This document shows positions 1 through 6,352 of a DNA stretch of 10,273 nucleotides, one piece after another; positions within the stretch are counted from its first letter, which is position 1; the number at the start of each line of letters is the position of its first letter. The stretch is from Euryarchaeota archaeon UBA19 (GTDB lineage: Archaea > Thermoplasmatota > Poseidoniia > Poseidoniales > Thalassarchaeaceae). The position numbers were made by a program, and so were the translations under genes. Under the pieces are notes generated by a model. That model was not told where the DNA came from and made no database searches. It worked only from the letters and a program-made list of their open reading frames with translations. The DNA is taken from NCBI GenBank assembly GCA_002502175.1, contig DAPQ01000070.1, positions 2,469-12,741 of the forward strand, written 5' to 3'.

Positions 1-1407
1 AGAGAGAGTCCAATCGGATCTTGGCTTCTTTTCGGTTTGTTGATGTTCATACTCATATTGTTCCTAGCCTGGTTACCAATTGCCGAATCTGATGATTTCC
101 GATTCAAGAAGGTGCTACAGGTATCCAACGTTCTACTAACACTCTCAATTTTCATTCTGATGTCTTTCTCTCTCAATCTACACACCGGATATACAGGAAT
201 GGTCAACTTCGGTGTTATCTTCTTCGTTGCTATTGGAACAATAACCGTTGGAATTCTTACCGCCCCAGAGAATCTGCATGGGTACGATTGGGCGATTTTA
301 CCGGCAGTACTGATTGCCCTGCTTCTCGCGGCAGCCTTCGGCTGGGCGTTAGCATATCCAACCGCTCGCCTGAGAACCGATTATTTCGCAATTGTAACAA
401 TCTCTCTCGGCGAGATTGTCAGAGTTCTACTTGCAGGCGAACCGTTGCTAAGGGTAGGTGCGGTCGGTAATGCAATTGGAATCTCATCCTATCCATTACC
501 ATTCGAAGACATGTGGTTCTGCGGTTCAGAAACCTCCGGACCCGACACAAATTGGGTCAGCCCAGATGCCTGCCGAGATGATCCAAATCTAACAGACACT
601 CCAGCATATCTGATTGGTGAATGGTTGAATCTAGGCGAGCCAGCGCCATACATGTTCTTGCTGATGATTATGTCCGTAGTAGCGGTTATCCTTGTTTGGA
701 TTCTATTGAACAGAATCCTCTCCTCGCCATGGGGAAGAATCCTGAAGGCGATCCGAGAAGACGAAGAGGTTGCACAACACCATGGTCACGATGTTCTAAC
801 TCACAAGGCCGCTAGCCTAGCATTGGGTGCATCAATCGCCGCACTTGCTGGAGCATTCTGGGCTTGGAAACTAACCGGATTTGAACCATCCTTCATGTCA
901 CCGGCTCGCTCCACCTTCCTAGTATGGGCGGCATTCATTATTGGTGGTACATCGAATAACCGAGGAATGGTAGTTGGAGCATTCATCATCGTCTTAATGG
1001 AATTCGTATTCAATGTACTAGTCGCGGGACAAGGTTCTACAGACCTCCCCCTACACACTACAGCCGCTCGTATTGATTCATTATTCGAATGGCTAATACT
1101 AAGTCCGTGGGAAGTAGCAAGCCTCTTCCTAGTTGCCTCATTTGTCGGCTTTGCAATACGCTCAGAAAGGATTCTAGAAACTGGCTTAGCCGGTGTTGCA
1201 ATCTTTTCATTTACAGCCGTCGCTCTTGGTCAGCGGTCAATCGATGAGTCGTTCTTTGGCGGTGTAGTGACGGCTGACATGCTTTACTTCAAACTCTTCT
1301 TGATTGGCTGTTTGATGCTATTCTCATTGAAGTTCAACACCAAGGGTCTACTTCCAGAAGTACCGGTTAGACCCGAGCGTCCTAATGGAGGTGAGTCCGT
1401 TGAGTGA
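1..1407 (+). CDS. livM: Branched-chain amino acid ABC transporter permease LivM (5' end cut by window edge)
   Basis: Integral membrane permease of a HAAT-type (Liv) ABC importer, which would form the translocation channel with LivH and be powered by LivG and LivF. The frame is open from base 1, so the true start is probably upstream; the first internal ATG is at 37 (456 residues from there). Numbered from that ATG, the protein has many hydrophobic segments and a LivM-type cytoplasmic coupling motif at about 229-260 (SPWGRILKAIREDEEVAQ, then a helix rich in Ala/Gly). An external loop at about 150-200 is longer and more polar than I would expect and carries two cysteines (C162, C179) that could form a disulfide. 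Extra hydrophobic segments follow at about 360-430, and the tail FNTKGLLPEVPVRPERP resembles the usual LivM end. The stop overlaps the start of livG. LivH and a LivK binding protein are not in the window and would be expected upstream. Substrate specificity is inferred from family only. Confidence 0.9.
   Translation, partial: RESPIGSWLLFGLLMFILILFLAWLPIAESDDFRFKKVLQVSNVLLTLSIFILMSFSLNLHTGYTGMVNFGVIFFVAIGTITVGILTAPENLHGYDWAILPAVLIALLLAAAFGWALAYPTARLRTDYFAIVTISLGEIVRVLLAGEPLLRVGAVGNAIGISSYPLPFEDMWFCGSETSGPDTNWVSPDACRDDPNLTDTPAYLIGEWLNLGEPAPYMFLLMIMSVVAVILVWILLNRILSSPWGRILKAIREDEEVAQHHGHDVLTHKAASLALGASIAALAGAFWAWKLTGFEPSFMSPARSTFLVWAAFIIGGTSNNRGMVVGAFIIVLMEFVFNVLVAGQGSTDLPLHTTAARIDSLFEWLILSPWEVASLFLVASFVGFAIRSERILETGLAGVAIFSFTAVALGQRSIDESFFGGVVTADMLYFKLFLIGCLMLFSLKFNTKGLLPEVPVRPERPNGGESVE
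1387..1394 (+). promoter_or_regulatory. Ribosome binding site deciding the livG start
   Basis: GGAGGTGA lies 5 nt before TTG 1400, a full match to the anti-Shine-Dalgarno complement. The same octamer stands 6 nt before the livF ATG. It overlaps the alternative ATG at 1385, so that ATG cannot use it. This favours TTG 1400 as the livG start. Confidence 0.7.
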
Positions 1408-2191
1408 ACCGGTACTAAAGGTCGAAAATCTCCGAAAGGAATTCGGCGGTCTAGTAGCTGTAAAGGACGTATCTTTCGAAGTCGGCCCTGGAGAATTTAT
1501 CGGATTGATTGGCCCGAACGGCTGTGGTAAATCTACCACATTCAATTGCATTAGTGGATTGTTAGATCAGACCGCAGGAAGTATCGAAATTTTCGGTAAG
1601 GATGCTTCGAATATGCGGCCCGACCAAATCCAAAACCTTGGATTTACCCGAACCTTCCAGCACACTCGCTTATGGCGACAAATGACTGTAATAGAGAATC
1701 TACTGGTGCCCCCAAGAGACCAATTCAAGCCTAACCCATTTGCGTCCATTCTGCAATTATCGTCGTCTGCTGAGGAAGAACGTCTTGCTCGAGCATATGA
1801 TGTCTTGGAGCAATTAGAAGTTCCACATATGGCTCATAACTTGGCGAGCGAGCTTTCAGGAGGCCAATCAAAACTAGTAGACATAGGGCGCTCGATGATG
1901 GGCGACCCTAAGTTGCTACTACTCGATGAACCGGTGGCTGGTGTGGCGGGGCCACTGGCGATGAAGATATTCAACAACCTACGACAAATCGTAGATGAAA
2001 CTGGAATCTCGGTTCTAATCATTGAACACAATATGGATTTCATCCTCAGGCAAGGAGTCGACAGAATCGTTGTGATGAACGAAGGAGAGATTCTGATGGT
2101 TGGAACTCCAGACGAAGTTCGTAGCAACCGTGAGGTTATCGAAGCATACCTAGGTGCAGCAGGTGATGAGTCAGGAGGTGAGGAAGAATGA
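1400..2191 (+). CDS. livG: Branched-chain amino acid ABC transporter ATP-binding protein LivG
   Basis: One of the two cytoplasmic ATPases of the Liv importer; it hydrolyses ATP to drive uptake through LivM/LivH. From TTG 1400 it has 263 residues, the usual LivG size: Walker A GPNGCGKST at 38-46, signature LSGGQ at 152-156, Walker B LLLLDEP with D176/E177, and an H-loop IIEHNMD with H210. The EHNMDF stretch is characteristic of LivG rather than LivF. The D-loop reads DEPVAGVAGP where LivG proteins usually have a form like DEPxAGLNP, a mild departure. TTG 1400 was preferred over ATG 1385 because GGAGGTGA sits 5 nt upstream of it and the protein then begins SEPVLKVENL. The start overlaps the livM stop (TTGAGTGA), and its own stop overlaps the livF start (ATGA), so the genes are likely translationally coupled. 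Confidence 0.93.
   Translation: MSEPVLKVENLRKEFGGLVAVKDVSFEVGPGEFIGLIGPNGCGKSTTFNCISGLLDQTAGSIEIFGKDASNMRPDQIQNLGFTRTFQHTRLWRQMTVIENLLVPPRDQFKPNPFASILQLSSSAEEERLARAYDVLEQLEVPHMAHNLASELSGGQSKLVDIGRSMMGDPKLLLLDEPVAGVAGPLAMKIFNNLRQIVDETGISVLIIEHNMDFILRQGVDRIVVMNEGEILMVGTPDEVRSNREVIEAYLGAAGDESGGEEE
2174..2181 (+). promoter_or_regulatory. Ribosome binding site of livF
   Basis: GGAGGTGA ends 6 nt before ATG 2188, inside the 3' end of livG. It confirms the livF start and serves as the internal comparison for the TTG start of livG. Confidence 0.75.
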
Positions 2192-2904
2192 GCGAAAGAG
2201 TTCTAGAAATCAATGGACTAAACTGTGGTTACGGCTCAGTTCAAATCCTATACGACATTGACTTGTACGTAGATAAAGGCGAATTCGTAACTATCATCGG
2301 TCCGAATGGTTGTGGTAAATCGACTCTCATCAAGACAATTTTTGGAATCGCCACTCATTATTCCGGAACGGTTCAACATGAGGGTGAAGAAGTATCAGGC
2401 TGGAGAACAGATCAGTTGGTCAACCGAGGTATTGCTTACGTCCCTCAAGTGAACAATGTATTCCCATCTTTGACTGTTCATGAGAATCTACAGATGGGCG
2501 GAAACAAATTACCTTCCGCCGTTCTTGCCGAGCGAATAGAACGCGCCCTCAACATGTTCCCTGATCTGCAACAGCGTACCCACGACTTGGCGGCATCACT
2601 TTCGGGTGGAGAGCGACAAATGTTGGCGATTTCTCGAGCATTGATTTCTGACCCAACCTTCCTCTTGCTCGATGAGCCTACAGCTGCACTTTCACCTCTT
2701 TACCAACAACAAATTATCGAGAGGATCGATGCCTTGAGAGAAGAAGGAATCACTGTACTAATCGTAGAGCAGAATGCTAGATTGAGCCTCGCTCGTTCTG
2801 ACCGAGGGTACATTTTCGCTAGTGGTAAAGTAGTCCATACAGGAGATGCACAGCACATTCTTACAGATCCAGAAATTGGCGAGTATTTCCTCGGTTCCCA
2901 CTAA
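2188..2904 (+). CDS. livF: Branched-chain amino acid ABC transporter ATP-binding protein LivF
   Basis: Second ATPase of the Liv importer, expected to dimerise with LivG beneath the permeases. It has 238 residues, typical for LivF. Visible motifs are Walker A GPNGCGKST at 38-46, the Q-loop region YVPQVNNVFPSLTVHENL, signature LSGGERQ at 138-144, Walker B FLLLDEP with D162/E163, and IVEQNARLSL at 192-201. The Gln in place of the H-loop His (Q195) is the normal LivF condition and separates it from LivG. Both ATPases share the less common Cys in Walker A (GPNGCGKST). The ATG overlaps the livG stop and has a strong ribosome binding site. The stop is 4 bp from the stop of the oppositely oriented hydrolase gene, so the two transcripts must overlap at their 3' ends unless termination occurs inside the coding sequences. 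Confidence 0.94.
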   Translation: MSERVLEINGLNCGYGSVQILYDIDLYVDKGEFVTIIGPNGCGKSTLIKTIFGIATHYSGTVQHEGEEVSGWRTDQLVNRGIAYVPQVNNVFPSLTVHENLQMGGNKLPSAVLAERIERALNMFPDLQQRTHDLAASLSGGERQMLAISRALISDPTFLLLDEPTAALSPLYQQQIIERIDALREEGITVLIVEQNARLSLARSDRGYIFASGKVVHTGDAQHILTDPEIGEYFLGSH

Positions 2905-2908
2905 TCAG

Positions 2909-3520
2909 TTAACGAGAAAGAACTCTCTGCACTGCTAGAGGTATGAAATGCAGAGAATCTGCTAATCTGTGTCCATCTTCGACTTCTATGATTTCGACTA
3001 ATTCATTGGATTCTGATACTTTTCGTGAAGATTCTATTGGAACGATATCGTCTTGGCTTCCATGAAGAATTATTGTGGGATGGTGAGGGTTAGGCCAGGA
3101 CATCTCATCAGCTGATGTAATGAAATCCCAACCGAATTCTACCTCATGTCCGAATCCATGATGGAAATACTGGCGAGAACCAGTATTCTCCCATTCGATT
3201 AGACCCTGTTCACCAGCAATCGAACGAAAATTTTCAGCAAGCCCAAATGCAGGTGCGAGCAAAACTAACCTCAACTCACGCTCAGCAAATCTTTCCGAAG
3301 CATTGGCAATAGCCAGTCCTCCGTAGGATGAGCCCATTATGATGTCAATATCATCATTCTCAGCGATAGCCTTAGCGATGACTTCTGTTTGGTCTGCTAT
3401 AGTCCAACCATTGTTACTCATCTCTGGGCATATTATTTCCCAACCAAGACTTTCCTTCATCCATGTCGGCTTAGATCCATTCGGACTACCTTCTAAACCA
3501 TGAGCAAAGAGAATTTTCAT
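2909..3520 (-). CDS. Small alpha/beta hydrolase (YqiA-like esterase family)
   Basis: A 203-residue cytoplasmic protein without signal peptide, read as a compact alpha/beta-hydrolase. The start MKILFAHGLEGSPNGSK matches the strand plus oxyanion-loop HG-x-x-GSP pattern of small YqiA/UPF0227-type esterases. The nucleophile elbow is GSSYG (S65 within 63-67). The likely acid is D157 in HGSQDDIVP (153-161), and the base H184 in EDGHRL. All three triad members are therefore present in the right order and spacing. The substrate cannot be told from sequence; esters or thioesters are possible. The ATG at 3520 lies 22 nt after the stop of the DUF296 gene on the same strand, so the two are probably co-transcribed; no strong ribosome binding site is visible. 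It converges on livF with a 4-bp gap. Confidence 0.82.
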   Translation of the reverse strand: MKILFAHGLEGSPNGSKPTWMKESLGWEIICPEMSNNGWTIADQTEVIAKAIAENDDIDIIMGSSYGGLAIANASERFAERELRLVLLAPAFGLAENFRSIAGEQGLIEWENTGSRQYFHHGFGHEVEFGWDFITSADEMSWPNPHHPTIILHGSQDDIVPIESSRKVSESNELVEIIEVEDGHRLADSLHFIPLAVQRVLSR

Positions 3521-3542
3521 GACGACCAGCCCTTGAGAAATT

Positions 3543-3971
3543 TCAGTTAAATTCTAGGCCGAGTAATTCTGCATTAGCAAGAGGGCAACGAGTCATCGCA
3601 GCGTGCTCCATTACTCTGACATGTACTTCGGCAACAACATGAACTACGGACTCAAACATATGTCCTGCATGTACATTATTTTCATCATCTGACCAACAAC
3701 AGTGGATATGGGTGAAAGCATCTCCATTTTCTGTTCGTGCAATATTGCCGGATAAACTGACTAATTCTGATGGAGAATCCAATAATCTCCTCTTGTAAAT
3801 TCCTTCTTCATTCATGTAACCATATTGATTCTCACGCGTCCGGCCAATTCCGCTGGTAATAGCCGCCGCATCAAATCCAAGGTCATCAGCCAATTTCTTC
3901 AATGCTGCATGGATTTCTTCACCAGGATCGATACGAACTAAGATATCACTTCCAGAGCGCGTATGTTCCAT
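3543..3971 (-). CDS. PPC/DUF296 domain protein
   Basis: A 142-residue single-domain protein of the PPC (plants and prokaryotes conserved, DUF296) family. The family core is visible throughout: DILVRIDPGEEIHAALKKLADDLGFDAAAITSGIG at about 9-43, LVSLSGNIA at about 70-78, the histidine motif THIHCCWSD with H88 and H90, and AGHMFES with H104. In characterised archaeal and bacterial PPC proteins these histidines lie at a metal site, and trimers form. In plants the domain is coupled to AT-hook DNA binding, but no AT-hook is seen here, so a DNA-binding role should not be assumed. ATG 3971 was chosen because the family usually begins a few residues before the LVRxxxGEE strand. An in-frame TTG at 4010 would add 13 residues. 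A run of seven C on the coding strand lies just upstream of the ATG. The downstream neighbour is the hydrolase; mcm is divergent. Confidence 0.83.
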   Translation of the reverse strand: MEHTRSGSDILVRIDPGEEIHAALKKLADDLGFDAAAITSGIGRTRENQYGYMNEEGIYKRRLLDSPSELVSLSGNIARTENGDAFTHIHCCWSDDENNVHAGHMFESVVHVVAEVHVRVMEHAAMTRCPLANAELLGLEFN

Positions 3972-4048
3972 GAAGGGGGGGTTGTGGAGCGGTGCTTGAA
4001 CAAATCCCAAGGTTGTTTTCCTATGGGCTTCGGAAAACTGAAGAAATT

Positions 4049-4113
4049 CTTGCAGTGGAAGCGCTCAAGCCTACATTTTGACGACGTCTTGCGGTGAAAA
4101 CTTCCAGTGGAAG
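4049..4113. repeat. Two copies of a 13-bp inverted-repeat motif upstream of mcm
   Basis: CTTCCAGTGGAAG at 4101-4113 is a perfect palindrome with a single central base (arms CTTCCA and TGGAAG). CTTGCAGTGGAAG at 4049-4061 is the same motif with one change in the left arm. The copies are 52 bp apart (start to start), close to five helical turns, so both would face the same side of the DNA. This is compatible with operator sites for a dimeric regulator, but that is inference. Confidence 0.5.
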
Positions 4114-4188
4114 CAGGGGGGTCCAGAAAACCATCCGCTTTGTTCATAGACTACGGATTTTCACTTCTGTTGCCCGGCGGTGAAAACT
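4091..4188 (+). repeat. Direct repeat GCGGTGAAAACT, second copy at the mcm start
   Basis: The 12-mer GCGGTGAAAACT occurs at 4091-4102 and again at 4177-4188, directly before ATG 4189. The second copy contains the GGTGA ribosome binding site of mcm. The core TTTTCAC also occurs inverted at 4158-4164, so it could pair with GTGAAAA at 4180-4186 and mask that site. Confidence 0.45.
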
Positions 4189-6348
4189 ATGACGATGGCA
4201 GCACATGATTCATCGGCAAGGTGGAGGACTTTCTTCACCGAAGCAAAAGAGGCTGAGATAGTTCTTCTACTGTCAAAGCAGTCTGAAAATGCTGTGCTTG
4301 ACATTACCTTCCACGAGCTTCAGGCCTTCGATCCAGAGTTCGCAGAAGACGTCCTGAAGGACCCTCGCAAAATCATCAACAACGGAAGAACTACCTTGAC
4401 AGAAATTTGCCGTGAGCGCGGTGAAGATCTTGATTGCTTAATTCGAGTCGGTGAGCTGCCTAAGGATAGTCGACAAGACCTCAGAGATATGGGAAGTCGT
4501 GACATAGAGATGTTACGAAGCGCCGAAGTCATTTGTACAAAAATTAGTGAAATTAAACCTAGAATTCATCGAGCTGTCTTCCAATGTGAGAATTGTGGAC
4601 ACACAATAGAGATGATTCAAGAAAATGAAAGGGAATTGAAAGAACCTCTGAAGTGTCCCGATGAAACAGGTTGTGGCGAGTCAGCAGGACGCTCCGGTGG
4701 GACACGATTCAACCTCGTAATGAATGTCTCTCGAATGGTGAATAATCAATGGATAGAGGTCCAAGAAGTTCCTGAAAACGTACCTAGCGGGGCCCAACCA
4801 TCTCGAGGACAAGTACTGGTTGAGGGCGACTTGGTAAACAAACACCTTCCTGGGCAAAGAGTTGTAATCAATGTCATACCTGTTGTTCATTCTGAGGTAA
4901 AGAGGAACAAGAAAACCCCGATGTTCGATATTATCTATCATCTTGTAAGCTCAGAACATGAGAGCACTCCCTTTACTGAAATCAAGATTTCCGATGAAGA
5001 TCGGCAGGCCATTATTGACATCGGATCCAGGCCTGATTTACTACAGCTAATGCAACGCTCAATCGCACCTTCAGTTTATGCAACCGGAGTAGTACATTTT
5101 GTCAAGAGAAGCCTCGCTCTGCAATTATTTGGTGGAGTATCCCGGGTAAACAAAGATGCTACACGTTCTCGTGGTGATATCCATATTCTACTAATGGGAG
5201 ACCCTGGTGTTGCGAAATCACAACTTCTCAATTACATGTCAAAACTCTCTCCTCGAGGCATGTTTGCTACTGGCGGTGGTGTATCCGGTGCTGGTCTTAC
5301 AGCCGCCGCAGTGAGAGACGAATTCGGCGGCGGCGGTAGATTCGCATTAGAAGCTGGAATTTTGCCACTTTCTGACAGAGGAATGGCTGCTATTGACGAA
5401 TTCGATAAAATCAGTGAAGAAGATAGACGAACCATGCACCCAGCCATGGAACAACAGCGCTTGGATGTGTCAAAGGGTGGTGTGAAGGCTACCCTCAACA
5501 CTCGCTGTGCAGTTCTTGCAGCCGCTAACCCGAAAGAAGGCAGATTCACTAAGCGAGGAGCGAATGAGAGCGTCATGCACTCATTCAACGAAACAGGCTT
5601 ACCACCTCCTCTTGCATCGAGATTCGATATTATCTGGATGTTGCGTGACGAGGTACGAGTCGACGATGATGAGAGAATAGCTAGGCATATTCTGGAGGTC
5701 AGAACTCAGGGAGTAAGTGAAACCAAGTTGGACGAAGCCATGGAGTTTGACCTTAGAGAAACAGAGGAAGGAGAGATTTTTGGTACTGGAGTTGATGGTT
5801 CTGAACATCTTACTATAGAATTCCTCCGAAAGTACATCGCTTACGCAAAGAGAAATGTCAATCCAGACCTAAGCGATGATGCAAAGGCATTGATTCTAGA
5901 GTACTATACAAACGAGAGACAATCTTTCGGGCGAGATCAACAACAATACGCAGAGACAGAAGTAATTCCAATCACCCCTCGAGCTTTGGAGGCCTTAATT
6001 CGCTTGACAGAGGCCCACGCTAGAATGCATCTTCGAGAAGTTGCGAGCGCGGATGATGCAAAAATGGCGCTAGCAATTTTCAGACACTGGCGAGAAGAAG
6101 CCGGAATTGAAGACGAGTCAGAATTAGCATCCGGTGTATCAGTTAGTCAAAGAAATGCAGGCAATACTGTGAGGTCGATAATCCGAGATTTGTGCAGCGA
6201 TAAGGGCGTTGCAGAATTAACTGATATTCTGAATCGTAGTGAAACCCGTGGTGTAAACGAATACCAAGTTGAGGAGGTACTTTCGAGAATGTTGCAAGGC
6301 GGAGAATTATTCGAGATATCACACGAGCGCTATTCCTTCGCCCGTTGA
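4189..6348 (+). CDS. mcm: Replicative DNA helicase MCM
   Basis: The replicative minichromosome maintenance helicase, an AAA+ motor expected to form a ring and unwind DNA 3' to 5' at the fork. From ATG 4189 it has 719 residues. Order of parts: N-terminal domain with a zinc site made by C133, C136, C156 and C162 (CEN C ... CPDETGC); OB-fold region with VPSGAQPSRGQ; AAA+ core with Walker A GDPGVAKS at 337-344, Walker B IDEFD at 402-406, sensor-1 AAANP and arginine finger SRFD at 477-480; and a C-terminal winged-helix domain from about residue 645 (SIIRDLCSDKGVAELTDIL). There is no intein, although archaeal mcm genes can carry one. ATG 4189 was preferred over GTG 4180 and ATG 4195 because GGTGA ends 5 nt before it. 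gatE begins 4 nt after the stop. Confidence 0.96.
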   Translation: MTMAAHDSSARWRTFFTEAKEAEIVLLLSKQSENAVLDITFHELQAFDPEFAEDVLKDPRKIINNGRTTLTEICRERGEDLDCLIRVGELPKDSRQDLRDMGSRDIEMLRSAEVICTKISEIKPRIHRAVFQCENCGHTIEMIQENERELKEPLKCPDETGCGESAGRSGGTRFNLVMNVSRMVNNQWIEVQEVPENVPSGAQPSRGQVLVEGDLVNKHLPGQRVVINVIPVVHSEVKRNKKTPMFDIIYHLVSSEHESTPFTEIKISDEDRQAIIDIGSRPDLLQLMQRSIAPSVYATGVVHFVKRSLALQLFGGVSRVNKDATRSRGDIHILLMGDPGVAKSQLLNYMSKLSPRGMFATGGGVSGAGLTAAAVRDEFGGGGRFALEAGILPLSDRGMAAIDEFDKISEEDRRTMHPAMEQQRLDVSKGGVKATLNTRCAVLAAANPKEGRFTKRGANESVMHSFNETGLPPPLASRFDIIWMLRDEVRVDDDERIARHILEVRTQGVSETKLDEAMEFDLRETEEGEIFGTGVDGSEHLTIEFLRKYIAYAKRNVNPDLSDDAKALILEYYTNERQSFGRDQQQYAETEVIPITPRALEALIRLTEAHARMHLREVASADDAKMALAIFRHWREEAGIEDESELASGVSVSQRNAGNTVRSIIRDLCSDKGVAELTDILNRSETRGVNEYQVEEVLSRMLQGGELFEISHERYSFAR

Positions 6349-6352
6349 GCCT

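Larger units (their letters stand above)
3972..4188. promoter_or_regulatory. Divergent intergenic control region between the DUF296 gene and mcm
   Basis: This 217-bp stretch is the longest gap in the window and must hold the promoters of both the leftward DUF296-hydrolase pair and the rightward mcm-gatE pair. I see no convincing TATA box. It holds a duplicated 13-mer (4049-4061 and 4101-4113), a duplicated GCGGTGAAAACT (4091-4102 and 4177-4188), a small hairpin CTTCGG-AAAA-CTGAAG at 4029-4044 (one G-T pair), and G runs of 7 (3975-3981) and 6 (4116-4121). Small open frames on the minus strand here have no family features. Confidence 0.6.

Noticed and set aside
3938..4147. 69-residue open frame on the minus strand in the mcm upstream region
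   Set aside because: It overlaps the DUF296 gene in another frame, has no recognisable domain and no ribosome binding site; better explained as a chance open frame in the control region.
5232..5588. 118-residue minus-strand open frame inside mcm
   Set aside because: It is antisense to the AAA+ core, is low-complexity in Pro/Ser/Ala, and no family is apparent; a shadow of mcm codon use.
5194..5640. Possible intein in the mcm ATPase core
   Set aside because: Walker A, Walker B, sensor 1 and arginine finger follow each other with normal spacing, so no insertion is present.
6269..6352. Longer in-frame start for gatE reaching back into mcm
   Set aside because: The added 28 residues lie in mcm coding sequence in another frame and show no GatE character; ATG 6353 sits just after the mcm stop.
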